A stretch of DNA of 64,000 bases from Candidatus Zixiibacteriota bacterium (GCA_020051695.1 JAGVQM010000012.1:70361-134360), one strand, 5' to 3'. Counted from the stretch's first letter, positions 44,720 to 54,144 are shown. A program made the numbers and translations. The notes: a model not told the origin generated them from the sequence alone.

Positions 44720-45015
44720 GGAATCCTCTGATCAGGTGTGAAAAGCTCATCCCCATCGGACGGGCACATTCCTCGTCCGCCAATCTCCCCAATCTGATAA
44801 CATAGTCATTAACTGTTTATTCCGCAAGAGTCAGCGGTCTTTAGAATACACAAAACGACAAAATTCGGCAAAGCCGAGACTGCGGGTGGCGCATAACAGA
44901 AAGGACAACCGCTAATTCCTCCCGACGTGGCAGCTATTCAGACCAGTGGTTTGCACGTATGCCAATGAACCAGAACGGGCTGCGTATTATAACCGGCAAG
45001 AGAGAAAAGTTTTGA
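44720..45015. other. Intergenic region, nothing recognised
   Basis: No convincing coding frame, hairpin or RNA gene is visible between the divergent LRR lipoprotein gene and the rpsU promoter. Confidence 0.5.
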
Positions 45016-45043
45016 TTGACATTACATACTCTACCCATATATT
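45016..45043 (+). promoter_or_regulatory. rpsU: Sigma-70 promoter of the rpsU operon
   Basis: Perfect TTGACA (45016-45021) and TATATT (45038-45043) are separated by 16 bases. The start would be near 45050, giving a leader of about 125 bases that contains no clear structure. Confidence 0.7.
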
Positions 45044-45175
45044 CGCTACTGGTAGGGTGGGCAGTTTGTTTTGGACACCCTGTCTTTGTGTAACGTGTTG
45101 TGAGTTAATATTTTGGTTTGTGTGCCGGTCGGGAAATGACAAGGGCGCACTGAACGGAAGGGGGTTGAACACCGC

Positions 45176-45370
45176 ATGGCGGGTATCCGCGTTCGCGAAG
45201 AGGAATCTTTTGAACGGGCCTTGAGACGATTCAATAAAGCTTGTGAAAAATCGGGAATCATGTCGGACATCAAAAAGAACCAGCATTTTGAAAAGCCGTC
45301 CGATCGACGCAAACGGAAAATGAATCAGGCCATTCGTCGCAATCGTAAAAAACAGCAGCGTCGGAAATGA
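45176..45370 (+). CDS. rpsU: 30S ribosomal protein S21
   Basis: The 64-residue product matches S21: V-R-E-E-E-S-F-E-R-A-L-R-R-F-N-K, a KSGIMSDIKKNQHFEKPSDRR core and a strongly basic C-terminus. It binds near the 3' end of 16S rRNA and helps mRNA recruitment. The stop overlaps the next start (ATGA), the common rpsU-yqeY arrangement. Confidence 0.96.
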   Translation: MAGIRVREEESFERALRRFNKACEKSGIMSDIKKNQHFEKPSDRRKRKMNQAIRRNRKKQQRRK

Positions 45371-45819
45371 GCGCGCCGTTGTGGGATCGGATCCTTGAGG
45401 ACCTCAAGGTCGCGATGAAGACCCGGAATGAATTGCGTACCAGCGTCATCCGGGGGTTAAAATCCGATCTGAAATACAAAGAAATCGAACTCGGGCACGA
45501 GCTGACCGAGGATGAATGTATTGCTGTGTTTCTCGCGGCGGCCAAACGGCGAAGAGATGCCATTGATGCCTTCACCAAAGGCGGGCGGGTTGACCGGGCT
45601 GCCGTCGAAGAAGCCGAGCTGGCAGAGATAAAGAAATATCTGCCGGCAGAGCTGTCTGAAGAGGAGTTGATAAACCTGGTCGCGGAGGCCATCACCGAAA
45701 CCGGAGCCACTGGCGCGAAGGATTTCGGCACGGTTATGAAAGCAACCATGGCCAAAGCGGCGGGGCGCGCAGAGGGCAAGCGCGTCTCCGCGGTGGTTAC
45801 CGCGCAGTTAAAAAAATAA
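45367..45819 (+). CDS. GatB/YqeY domain-containing protein
   Basis: The 150-residue product is full length for YqeY: L-K-V-A-M-K-T-R-N-E-L-R-T-S-V-I-R near the start, KRRRDAIDAFTKGGR, AEIKKYLPAELSEEEL and the C-terminal KDFGTVMKATM. The domain resembles the tRNA-binding tail of GatB, and a tRNA-related role is suspected but unproven. It overlaps rpsU by four bases. Confidence 0.94.
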   Translation: MSAPLWDRILEDLKVAMKTRNELRTSVIRGLKSDLKYKEIELGHELTEDECIAVFLAAAKRRRDAIDAFTKGGRVDRAAVEEAELAEIKKYLPAELSEEELINLVAEAITETGATGAKDFGTVMKATMAKAAGRAEGKRVSAVVTAQLKK

Positions 45820-46050
45820 ATGTTTGCGGTGTGAACCCCGGGCACGTCATGTGACCTGCCCGGCGGCACCGGACAAGGGGCTGGAGGAACAAACCACCCG
45901 GCAACCGAGTCTGAATATTACATACGAGCAGGTTTCGATCGTACGGGGGCAGGGACCGGCGGGATTTTCGCCGGATACGGTCGAGCGTGTTGTCTTTCTA
46001 CCGTATTTCTCCGCCCTCAGCGGGATGTCCGAAAAAACCGAGGAGGGGCC

Positions 46051-46701
46051 ATGAATATCCTTGATCTGGTGTTGCTGGCGGTGCTGGCCGTGGGTGCGGT
46101 CTACGGCAGCAAGGTGGGATTCATCCGCGAGTTGAGCGGTGTGGTCGCACTGATCGGGGCGATTGTTATTGCCGTACATTATAATGATTACCTCACCGCC
46201 GAAATGGAGGGATGGCTGAAGGCCTCTCCCCTGTGGGCGTCACTGGTGGCTTTTATGCTCACCGCCGGACTGGTCTATGCCGCATTCAAGTTCCTGGCCA
46301 AGATGTTTTACCGGGTGGCGGAGATCCACAAACTGGGGAAAACCGATAAGTTCGGCGGGGCCATTGTCGGTGTCCTCCACGGCTGGTTTCTGGCCGGTTT
46401 CACCATGTTCATGCTGTTGTACATCCCTCTGCCCTATGCCCTCGAACAGAAGGTGGAGGAATCGCTGCTGGCGGTGCGCATGGCTTCGGCAGTTCCCTTT
46501 GTCTACGAAGCCACCACAAAACTGCATCCTTCTGAAGGGTCCTTCGTGGTGAAATTGGAGGATTCGCTGACCGGTCAGCCTTCGTCGGTTGCACCGCCCC
46601 CCGGCGCCAAGCTCAAACGCCGCCCGCTGACGTCCCTGGACCGTGCGCGCATCGATGATTTCCTGGACCGGGTGGAACGGCTATTTTACGATCAGACCTG
46701 A
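46051..46701 (+). CDS. CvpA family membrane protein
   Basis: The 216-residue product has four membrane helices in the first 150 residues and the CvpA pattern NILDLVLLAVLAVGAVYGSK, with GFIRELSGVVALIGAI. A cytoplasmic tail follows. CvpA proteins are linked to colicin V production and envelope stress. GAGGAGGGG precedes ATG 46051. It is separated from yqeY by 231 bases without a convincing gene and is followed by a terminator. Confidence 0.88.
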   Translation: MNILDLVLLAVLAVGAVYGSKVGFIRELSGVVALIGAIVIAVHYNDYLTAEMEGWLKASPLWASLVAFMLTAGLVYAAFKFLAKMFYRVAEIHKLGKTDKFGGAIVGVLHGWFLAGFTMFMLLYIPLPYALEQKVEESLLAVRMASAVPFVYEATTKLHPSEGSFVVKLEDSLTGQPSSVAPPPGAKLKRRPLTSLDRARIDDFLDRVERLFYDQT

Positions 46702-46732
46702 CAAATCCATGGAATATTCCCCAGACAAGCAA

Positions 46733-46757
46733 CGCCCGCCCGGCGGGCGTTTTTTTA
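46733..46757 (+). terminator. Intrinsic terminator after cvpA
   Basis: Cgcccgc (46733-46739) pairs with gcgggcg (46743-46749) around a three-base loop and is followed by a run of T from 46750. Confidence 0.92.
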
Positions 46758-46803
46758 TTCCCGGATTGTGGAATCCCGGCCTCATTTTTCGTATGTTTGC
46801 CTG

Positions 46804-49197
46804 ATGGACCGTCACACGCTGAACATACTGGAATTCGGCAAGGTCATTGAATCGGTCGCCGGGACCTGCCTGACCGTGCTGGGCCATGAAGTCGTCACCC
46901 GGCTTCAGCCGCAGACTGAGCATGACCGCATCGTCCGCCAGCTGGACGAAATGCGGGAGATGGTCACCGTCCTCGAAACCGAGGGTGATTTTCCGCTGGG
47001 CCGCGTCGCCGATATTCGCGAACCGCTGCTGCGCTCGCTGCTGGAGGGCACATTTCTGGACCCCAAAGAACTGCTGGCCATCGCCGAGTTTCTGGAGATG
47101 TGCCAGGGGTTGATGAAATTTTCCAAAATCTCTCAGGAAAAATACCCCCTGTTGGAAGAACATTTGTCCCGGCTGGTCTCGGGGTTTGAACTGGTCAAAC
47201 GGATTCGGACGGCCATCGATGAAGACGGCGAGGTGCGGGACAACGCTTCCCGCGAACTGCATCAGTTGCGCGGAGAAAAACGGGCAGTCCGCGACTCGAT
47301 CATCGCCCGGCTGCAGCAGATCCTGGCCAAAAAAGACCCCGACCCGGCGTGGCAGGAAGATGTCATCACTCTGCGCAACGACCGTTTTGTCATCCCGGTG
47401 CGGGCCGGTGACCTGTCGCCGCGCGACGGGGTCATTCAGGACCGGTCATCTACCGGTCAGACGTTGTTTGTCGAACCGTTCAAAGTCATCGAGTTGAACA
47501 ACCGCCTGCGGCAGGTGTTGATCGATGAGCGGCAGGAAGTGGAACGGATCCTGCGCTCGATTACCCGCATGGTTGCCGGCGAAGCGGACCATCTGGGGGA
47601 AAACATCCGGGCGGTGGGCATCCTTGACTCGCTGTATGCCCGTGCCCGCTGGGCCAAACGAACCGAATCGTGTATTCCCGAGCTGGTCGATCGGCCGCAG
47701 TTCCACATCATCAAGGGGCGGCATCCGCTGCTGGTGATCAAAGCGCTGGAGGCGGCCCCGGACCTGCGCGAAGAGGTCGTGCCGATCAGTGTCGAGCTGG
47801 GCGAGTCGTTTACCGCGCTGGTGGTCACCGGGCCCAACACCGGCGGCAAGACTGTCTCGCTAAAAACCGTCGGTCTGTTGACCCTCATGGCACAGTCCGG
47901 CCTGCCTGTTCCCGCCGCTGCGGGCACGAAAATGGGTATCTTCGGCGCCGTATTCGCCGACATCGGCGATGAACAGTCGATTGAATCGTCGCTGTCGACC
48001 TTTTCCTCGCATGTCCGGCGGATCCGCAACGCGGTCGAGGGGGCCGACGAACGGTCGTTGGTCCTGCTCGATGAACTGGGCGCCGGGACCGACCCCCGTG
48101 AGGGCGCGGCGCTCGGCGAAGCCATTATCACTAGTCTGACCGAAAAAGGCGCGCGCGTAATGTGCACCACACACTATACCGCGCTCAAAGCGCTCTCGCA
48201 AAACAACCCCCTGATCGAAAACGCGGCGGTGGAATTCAACAAAGAGACCCTCCAGCCGACATACCGCCTGCATCTCGGCGTGCCCGGCGCCTCGTACGCC
48301 ATTGATATCGCCCGGCGGCTGGGGATGCCGCAAACCATTACTGAAAAGGCGGCCTCATTGCTGGGCGACCAGGAACTGAACCTCACGCGCCTGCTGGCCG
48401 AACTGGAAGACACGCTGGCCCGTGTGCGCAAGCAGGAAGAGGAGCTGTCGCAGCGCTTGTCGGCAACCGGCGAACTGGACCGGGAGTTGCAGGAACGGAA
48501 AACCCGCCTGCAGGACGCCGAGCGGGATTTTCAGAAAAAGGCGCTGGCCGAATCAGAAAAAATTATCGCCGAGACCAAAGGCGAGATCGAACGGCTGGTC
48601 AAGGAAATCCGGGAAACACAAGCCCACAAGGACGTGGTGAAAAAAACCCACCAGTATCTGGCACAGAAGGCGCAGGAGACCAAAGTGAAAATCGCGGCGT
48701 TGCAAGACCCGCCGGCGCCGAAACCACAGACTGTTGAAGGCCCCCTCCATAAAGGTGACCGCGTGTGGGTGGAGCCGTTCAATAAAGAAGGTGAAGTCGC
48801 CGATATTTTCTCCGACCAGCAAAAAGTAAAATTGCGGTTGGGCAACATGTTTTACACCATCGATGAAGCCCATTGCCGTAAGCTGCAATCCGCCACGCCC
48901 CCCAGGCGCGAAGTGCGGCCCGCCCCGATCAGTTATGAGGTAACCAGCAATGTCGGCCCGGAAATCTCCCTGCGCGGCCTCACCGGCGAAGAGGCCCGCG
49001 AAGCGCTCGACCGGTATCTCGATGAGGCGTTGCTGGCCGGGTGGGAGGAAATTCGCATCGTGCACGGCAAGGGCACCGGCGTCCTGCGGCAGGTAGTGAC
49101 CGACATGGTCAAAACCGACAAGCGCATCGTCTCCCACCGCATCGGTGAATGGAACGAAGGCGATTTGGGGGTCACGATTGCGCGGTTGAAAAAATAA
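46804..49197 (+). CDS. mutS2: MutS2 ATPase with Smr domain
   Basis: The 797-residue protein has the MutS2 core (about 1-310) and an ATPase with Walker A GPNTGGKT (343-350). Walker B L-L-D-E-L-G-A-G-T-D-P and the conserved TTHYTALKA follow. A long coiled coil (about 515-635), a KOW-like segment (DRVWVEPFNKEGEVADIF) and a C-terminal Smr domain with LRGLTGEEAREALDRYLDEA and H754 in IVHGKGTG complete it. MutS2 acts in recombination control and in rescue of collided ribosomes. No ribosome binding site is evident before ATG 46804, which the family alignment favours. Confidence 0.95.
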   Translation: MDRHTLNILEFGKVIESVAGTCLTVLGHEVVTRLQPQTEHDRIVRQLDEMREMVTVLETEGDFPLGRVADIREPLLRSLLEGTFLDPKELLAIAEFLEMCQGLMKFSKISQEKYPLLEEHLSRLVSGFELVKRIRTAIDEDGEVRDNASRELHQLRGEKRAVRDSIIARLQQILAKKDPDPAWQEDVITLRNDRFVIPVRAGDLSPRDGVIQDRSSTGQTLFVEPFKVIELNNRLRQVLIDERQEVERILRSITRMVAGEADHLGENIRAVGILDSLYARARWAKRTESCIPELVDRPQFHIIKGRHPLLVIKALEAAPDLREEVVPISVELGESFTALVVTGPNTGGKTVSLKTVGLLTLMAQSGLPVPAAAGTKMGIFGAVFADIGDEQSIESSLSTFSSHVRRIRNAVEGADERSLVLLDELGAGTDPREGAALGEAIITSLTEKGARVMCTTHYTALKALSQNNPLIENAAVEFNKETLQPTYRLHLGVPGASYAIDIARRLGMPQTITEKAASLLGDQELNLTRLLAELEDTLARVRKQEEELSQRLSATGELDRELQERKTRLQDAERDFQKKALAESEKIIAETKGEIERLVKEIRETQAHKDVVKKTHQYLAQKAQETKVKIAALQDPPAPKPQTVEGPLHKGDRVWVEPFNKEGEVADIFSDQQKVKLRLGNMFYTIDEAHCRKLQSATPPRREVRPAPISYEVTSNVGPEISLRGLTGEEAREALDRYLDEALLAGWEEIRIVHGKGTGVLRQVVTDMVKTDKRIVSHRIGEWNEGDLGVTIARLKK

Positions 49198-49213
49198 TCA
49201 TCCACCACAGAAT

Positions 49214-49879
49214 CTAAACACCGACCGGTTTCCCCCACTCAAAGCGTTGGACTACACTCCACCCCGGACCGTTGCCTTCGTAGTACGCCGGCGTTATGGC
49301 CATGGGATCAGCGACATCACAACCACCCCGGTTGAGCACGTACGCCGCGACGGTGGAACACACACCCAGCCGTCGGGCCTTGTCGCCGACAAAACGGATG
49401 ACCCGTTTGTATGCCCCGAGAATGAATCCGCTGATGGCAAAATCCGCCAGATCGCCCAGGTCGTATTTCCTGCCGATCCACGCGACGGCCTCCTCGACCA
49501 TCGGGCCGCTGTGCAGCGGTTCCCGCCATTCGTTGATTGCGTAAGTCTTGTCCCAAAGATAGTGGGGATGCGTCCATTGCGCCGTGGGCCAGGTTTGCTC
49601 GAACAGGACGAGCGTCCCCGGACCGACCTCGCCCGCTTCGAAATGATTGTTTGCCTCGTGGACCGCATACTCCAGCCGCAGCCGTTCTGGAGCGGGCAGG
49701 ACGACATACACATGTACCGGCCGCCAGTTTTTCCCGTACTTTTTCTTCTGGTATTTTCTTATCCCCCAATACAGGATTTTCAGATGCAGTTCGTACCACC
49801 GGGGAAACGATTGCTTGGTAATTACACGTCCGGCACGCAGGACGTCCGGCAAAACAGCAACATCTGACATAGAAAACAC
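49214..49879 (-). CDS. Permuted papain-like (YiiX/NlpC-P60-like) hydrolase
   Basis: The 221-residue product places a histidine (H56 in RPVHVYVVLP) ahead of a cysteine (C174 in GVCSTVAAYVLNRGG). This is the order of permuted papain-fold enzymes such as YiiX, with KYDLGDLADFAISGF between them. Such proteins cleave peptide or lipid amide bonds. No signal peptide is visible, so it is probably cytoplasmic. The fold call rests on motif order only. It converges on mutS2 with 16 bases between stops. Confidence 0.6.
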   Translation of the reverse strand: MFSMSDVAVLPDVLRAGRVITKQSFPRWYELHLKILYWGIRKYQKKKYGKNWRPVHVYVVLPAPERLRLEYAVHEANNHFEAGEVGPGTLVLFEQTWPTAQWTHPHYLWDKTYAINEWREPLHSGPMVEEAVAWIGRKYDLGDLADFAISGFILGAYKRVIRFVGDKARRLGVCSTVAAYVLNRGGCDVADPMAITPAYYEGNGPGWSVVQRFEWGKPVGV

Positions 49880-49992
49880 TCCGAAAATCTATACGGCTTC
49901 ACGCGGCACGTTGGGAAAACAAATTTATGTTGCGGATGTTGAGCGCGGTTTGTTCCGCCCGTCCGGCTGAGGATGAATCCGAGGTCTGTAGA

Positions 49993-50988
49993 CTACGGCG
50001 CCGTGCCCGGCCCATCATCCGCCACGCCGATACGGAGGTAATATATCGATTCGTCCCGAATAAATATTGTATTGGCGGTCGTATAAAGCGCAGGAAAAGT
50101 CGCGGCCAGCCGCATCTCGGGATGGGAGACACAATATGCCGTATCCGGCCGGGGCGCAAACGGCCTGCGGTTGGGGAATAGTAAATGCCCGTTTGCCGGA
50201 TCGACGATACCGTCGATAACATCAAGCTTGCCGTCCGGGCTGCGCACACCGTCTTCATCGTAGATATCCAGTCCGAGGAGCTGAATTAACGGCACACCGG
50301 CCTGATCGTCCAGATTAACACTGTCTTCCTCTGTCCCCGGCGGACCATAAAATACATCCACCTTTATTTCACCCGCCGTGAAGCCGGTCACACCAAGGTC
50401 ATACACGTTGAGCCACTGGTATTCCCAGGTGGGCGATCCGGGATACGGTATCGCCGCTTTCAACATCTTGAGTACCCGGGATTCCCCGGGCCGGGGGTCC
50501 ACGGCCCCGATTTGGAATTCGCCCTGTGGCGTGGCCACCCACATCCAGCAGGCCAGGACCTCATCCGACGGCAGCGGCTCGTGAAACCGCAGGCGGAACA
50601 GCCGAGGGTCGAGGAAATAATCAATGCCTTCGTCCAATTCATGCATATATGACGCAAAAATATTTTTGGGGTAAGCCCCCAGGTCGCGCGGGTCGATCGC
50701 GATCACCGCAAAGATATCCCCCGGCGTCTCCGCCGATCCCTCGACGAATAATTTGAAACCGATTATACTGTCCTGGCCTGTGGTGAAACCGATGCCCAGC
50801 GAATCGGCGCCGAATTTCCCGACATCATAGTAGGTCCGTGGCAAATATTGATAGTCACGCAGATAAGTGTAGGTGTATGAGCGATGGTCATCCCCGCCCG
50901 ATGATACCGGATCGCTCGAACATCCGGCGATTGCAACGACCGCCAGCATCATGGCCATGGACCGCAAATACAAATTCGACCTCATCAT
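49993..50988 (-). CDS. Lipoprotein of unknown function
   Basis: The 331-residue product has lipobox IAGC (Cys23). The mature part is beta-rich and contains a D-x-D-x-D-G-like acidic segment (L-D-I-Y-D-E-D-G-V-R-S-P-D-G-K-L-D-V-I-D-G), and a closing strand I-Y-Y-L-R-I-G. These resemble short segments of SprA-like gliding/type IX proteins and dockerin-type calcium loops, but no family is certain. ATG 50988 lies five bases after GAGGGG; ATG 50985 directly follows it. Confidence 0.6.
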   Translation of the reverse strand: MMRSNLYLRSMAMMLAVVAIAGCSSDPVSSGGDDHRSYTYTYLRDYQYLPRTYYDVGKFGADSLGIGFTTGQDSIIGFKLFVEGSAETPGDIFAVIAIDPRDLGAYPKNIFASYMHELDEGIDYFLDPRLFRLRFHEPLPSDEVLACWMWVATPQGEFQIGAVDPRPGESRVLKMLKAAIPYPGSPTWEYQWLNVYDLGVTGFTAGEIKVDVFYGPPGTEEDSVNLDDQAGVPLIQLLGLDIYDEDGVRSPDGKLDVIDGIVDPANGHLLFPNRRPFAPRPDTAYCVSHPEMRLAATFPALYTTANTIFIRDESIYYLRIGVADDGPGTAP

Positions 50989-51210
50989 CCCTGTCCCCTC
51001 CTTATTCGTCTGCTCATCATTTACATATACCATAATATTTTCTATCGCCCCTACGTGTGATTTTTTGATAATGTTTCAGGATGCTTGTACACCGCAACAG
51101 CCCCCGCAGAATGGGTTTTGCGACAGGCGGCAAAATGATTATCTTCACCGGGCAATGAAAAAACAGGTCCCAGTCCACGTGAATTCTCAACCCCCATCCG
51201 ATTTCGCGGT

Positions 51211-52107
51211 ATGACGGCAATACCGGAGTCGGCATCGGGCGGTGTAACAGCGGCCGGTCACGACGTTATCCCGCATACCGGCCGCCGCTGGTGGATCGCC
51301 GGGTTATGGACTCTGGTCAGTCCGCCGACTGCATTTTTATATGTAGGGCTGGCCGGCGGTGCCGTCGCCGGCTACTCCCTGGGTGTCGTCTGGATGGTCT
51401 TTTGCCTGTTTGCCGAATTTAATGCGCGGCTGTACGGGTTGGTGGTCGCAGTCGGAGTCCTGCTGGTCTATTCAACTATCCCGGTATTGGCGGCTCTGGC
51501 GCGACGGCGATTGTACCGGAAAAATCGGTGGAACAATCGCCGCTGGTATCTGTTCTCCCTGGCACTGTCTCTGGTGGCGGTGGTGTTCGTCCACCTGACA
51601 CAGAAAAAAATCATCGGCCTCGACAGCCACACTGTGCGCACGACGTTCATGGCCAATACTCTGCTGCCGGGCGACTATATCCTGATCGACACCCATGCTT
51701 ATGGCCGTGTCGAACCGCAGCCCGGCGACCTGGTCGTATTCCAGGCCCCACGGCCCCCACAGCGATCACTGGTTATGCGAGTCGTCGGCTTGCCCGGCGA
51801 TACGTTGCGTATTACATTCAAGTTATTGTATATCAACGGCAAAATGATCGGCGCGCCGGCCACCGCCACATTTAACGATCCGGAGCGCATTTTTCCGGAA
51901 CAGCTCTCCCCCCGGGACAATTACGGGCCGCTGGTAGTGCCGGCGGACCACTATTTTTTGTTGGGGGACAACCGCGACGAAGCGCGTGATTCACGATTCT
52001 GGGGGCCGGTGCCTCGGGAAATGATCCTGGGCCGGGCAAAAATGATATATTGTTCCCGAAAGGGATTGATCGCGCGGCTGGAGCGCATCGGGCGCCACTT
52101 GAAATAA
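51211..52107 (+). CDS. Signal peptidase I paralogue lacking the catalytic Ser and Lys
   Basis: The 298-residue protein has four N-terminal membrane helices (about 28-130) and an S26-type periplasmic domain. Box B reads RTTFMANTLLPGDYILID, where active enzymes have SGSMxxTL; the serine position is F146. Box D reads LVMRVVGLPGD, where K of KRV is replaced by M189. Box E, LLGDNRDEARDSRFWG, is intact. The fold is kept but the dyad is gone, so it is probably a non-catalytic relative, perhaps binding preproteins. No ribosome binding site precedes the ATG. It lies 48 bases before dnaG. Confidence 0.85.
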   Translation: MTAIPESASGGVTAAGHDVIPHTGRRWWIAGLWTLVSPPTAFLYVGLAGGAVAGYSLGVVWMVFCLFAEFNARLYGLVVAVGVLLVYSTIPVLAALARRRLYRKNRWNNRRWYLFSLALSLVAVVFVHLTQKKIIGLDSHTVRTTFMANTLLPGDYILIDTHAYGRVEPQPGDLVVFQAPRPPQRSLVMRVVGLPGDTLRITFKLLYINGKMIGAPATATFNDPERIFPEQLSPRDNYGPLVVPADHYFLLGDNRDEARDSRFWGPVPREMILGRAKMIYCSRKGLIARLERIGRHLK

Positions 52108-52155
52108 AATATTCCGCGCCGAGGCAAAAGCTGCAGTCCGGACAGGCAAGTGACC

Positions 52156-53895
52156 ATGGTTATCGGTGATGATTTCAAAGACCGTGTCCGCGAGGCGACC
52201 GATATCGCCGCCGTGATCGGGCAGTATGTCACGCTTAAAAAGCGGGGCAAAAACCTCCTGGGACTGTGTCCATTTCATACTGAAAAAACACCTTCGTTTA
52301 CGATCCATCCCGACCGGCAGTTTTTTCACTGCTTCGGCTGCGGCAAAGGCGGTGATGTATTCACATTTTTGATGGACCATGAGGGGTGGTCGTTTCCGGA
52401 AACACTGAAATACCTTGCGGAAAAAGCGGGTATTCCGCTGCCGCAGCGGCGCTCGCCGGAGGAGACCGACCGCTATGGCCGGCTGCTGGCCGCCAATGCC
52501 GCCGCCGCCGAGTTTTTTGGGCGGATGATCGGGCAACCCGAGGGACGGCAGGCGCTGAAATACATTGCCCAGCGCGGCGTGCCGCAATCCCGGCTGGCCG
52601 AATTGGGCATCGGATACGCGCCGGACGGCTGGGATGGTCTGCTCAAATTTGCCGCACGCCGAAAACTCCCCGAACAAGCGCTGCTGGAGGCCGGGCTGGT
52701 CGTGGAAAAAGAAGGCGGCGGGCGGTATTACGACCGGTTTCGCGACCGTTTGACCTTTGCCATCGCCAACCTTTCCGGCCGAGTCGTCGGTTTCGGCGCC
52801 CGGGCTTTGAAACAGACCGAACAGGCCAAATATATCAATTCTCCCGAAACCCCGGTGTACCGCAAAAGCCATCTCCTGTATGGATTGGACAAATCGCGGG
52901 AGGCAATCCGGCAAGCCGGGTATGCAGTGGTGGTCGAGGGGTATACCGATTGGACATCGCTTTATCTCAATGGGATATGCAATGTAGTGGCCTCCTCGGG
53001 GACGGCGTTCACCGCCGAGCAAGCGAGGTTACTGGCACGTTTTTCCCCGAATGTTGTGTTACTGTTTGATGCCGATGCCGCCGGTGAAAAAGCCGCCCTG
53101 CGCGGGGTGGAGATCCTGTTCCGCGAGGGATTGGATGTCAAAATCGCCGCTTTGCCGCCGGGGTCGGACCCTGATTCTGCGGCCCGGGAACAGGGGAAGG
53201 AATTTATTACCCAAATTCTGCGAGCAGCCAAAGAATATGTTTCATACCGTGTGGGTCGTGCCGGCGAGATCATGCGCAGCGGCGGTTTATTGGAGCAGGA
53301 AGCGGTTATCAGGGAACTTGTAACAATGGCAACATCAATGGTCAATATCGAACGCCGAAAACTTCTTATGAAGCAAATATCCGATGAGACGGGGATTGGG
53401 GAAGGCATTCTACAGAAAGAATACTTGGGTACAGAGCATGAGAGAATAGAGAATCTGAGATATGTTGCAGATATCACTGAAAGGACCTCTATTTCGGTCG
53501 AAGAGGAATTTTTAAGGATATTGCTTGAAAAACCTGAATTTGTGGAAAAGGCAAAGAACCAAATCTACGACTACCATTTTCGTTCGCATAGTCTCGCCGG
53601 GATGTACAATCAACTTATTGATATGTATAAGATTAAGGGGAGAGTTGAATTGAATGATTTGGGACAAACACAGGAAGAAAAACTGGAATGGGTTAAGATA
53701 GCCACGAAAATGTATATGCCACCAGATTTAGGTGAAGCTGTCTTTGACGATTATGTCAAAAAACTCTCTGCGATTAAACCTATTCAGCAAAGAAGTGATT
53801 TAAAACGGCGAATCAAAGAAGCCGAACAACGCGGGGACCAGCAGGAAGCCGACCGGTTGACCCGAAAGTTGACCGAAAAACGCTTGACAGAATAA
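52156..53895 (+). CDS. dnaG: DNA primase DnaG
   Basis: The 579-residue protein has the CHC2 zinc finger (C38, H41, C59, C62). The catalytic core follows with KYINSPETPVYRKSHLLYGL and a TOPRIM domain: E261 in VVEGYTDWTS, D305 and D307 in FDADAAGEKAALRG. The C-terminal helicase-binding domain extends over about 390-579. It makes primers for replication with DnaB. GTG 52150 could replace ATG 52156 as start. Codons about 385-551 are clearly more AT-rich and use AGA arginine codons, unlike the rest. rpoD does not follow, as it often does. Confidence 0.95.
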   Translation: MVIGDDFKDRVREATDIAAVIGQYVTLKKRGKNLLGLCPFHTEKTPSFTIHPDRQFFHCFGCGKGGDVFTFLMDHEGWSFPETLKYLAEKAGIPLPQRRSPEETDRYGRLLAANAAAAEFFGRMIGQPEGRQALKYIAQRGVPQSRLAELGIGYAPDGWDGLLKFAARRKLPEQALLEAGLVVEKEGGGRYYDRFRDRLTFAIANLSGRVVGFGARALKQTEQAKYINSPETPVYRKSHLLYGLDKSREAIRQAGYAVVVEGYTDWTSLYLNGICNVVASSGTAFTAEQARLLARFSPNVVLLFDADAAGEKAALRGVEILFREGLDVKIAALPPGSDPDSAAREQGKEFITQILRAAKEYVSYRVGRAGEIMRSGGLLEQEAVIRELVTMATSMVNIERRKLLMKQISDETGIGEGILQKEYLGTEHERIENLRYVADITERTSISVEEEFLRILLEKPEFVEKAKNQIYDYHFRSHSLAGMYNQLIDMYKIKGRVELNDLGQTQEEKLEWVKIATKMYMPPDLGEAVFDDYVKKLSAIKPIQQRSDLKRRIKEAEQRGDQQEADRLTRKLTEKRLTE

Positions 53896-53946
53896 TGAGG
53901 AAATGGTAACATTTAAGTTTACATTGGAGGCGCATCCGCATAGTAT
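53884..53946 (+). promoter_or_regulatory. Tandem sigma-70 promoters of the tRNA pair
   Basis: Promoter 1 has TTGACA (53884-53889), a 17-base spacer and TAACAT (53907-53912), overlapping the dnaG stop. Promoter 2 has TTTACA (53918-53923), a 17-base spacer and TAGTAT (53941-53946), about 50 bases before the first tRNA. Confidence 0.6.
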
Positions 53947-53997
53947 CATGGCAATGCGGGCGGAGCGCCCCCGGCGGCTGTGGCCGGCAGGAATCCC

Positions 53998-54074
53998 GGG
54001 CCCATAGCTCAGTTGGTTAGAGCAGCTGACTCATAATCAGTTGGTCCCAGGTTCAAGTCCTGGTGGGCCCACCA
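53998..54074 (+). tRNA. tRNA with CAT anticodon (elongator Met or Ile2)
   Basis: A 77-base cloverleaf has acceptor GGGCCCA/TGGGCCC, D-stem GCTC/GAGC, anticodon stem GCTGA/TCAGT around CTCATAA (anticodon CAT), T-arm CCAGG-TTCAAGT-CCTGG and encoded CCA. It is not an initiator by its paired first base. Choosing between elongator Met and lysidine-modified Ile2 needs a profile search; the GACTCATAATC anticodon arm fits both. Confidence 0.92.
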
Positions 54075-54144
54075 CCAGAGGAATCAGGCCCGGGACAGCT
54101 TGACCGGCCGGCCGACGAAGCGATAAACGGGGAACAGGAGGCAT

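Noticed and set aside
45824-46054. 76-codon frame whose stop overlaps the cvpA start (ATGA)
   Set aside because: The overlap is suggestive of coupling, but the translation resembles no family, has no clear ribosome binding site and its composition looks non-coding. Left out of the gene list.
54002-54074. Initiator tRNA-fMet identity for the CAT-anticodon tRNA
   Set aside because: The first acceptor base is paired (G-C) and the anticodon stem lacks the three consecutive G-C pairs of initiators.
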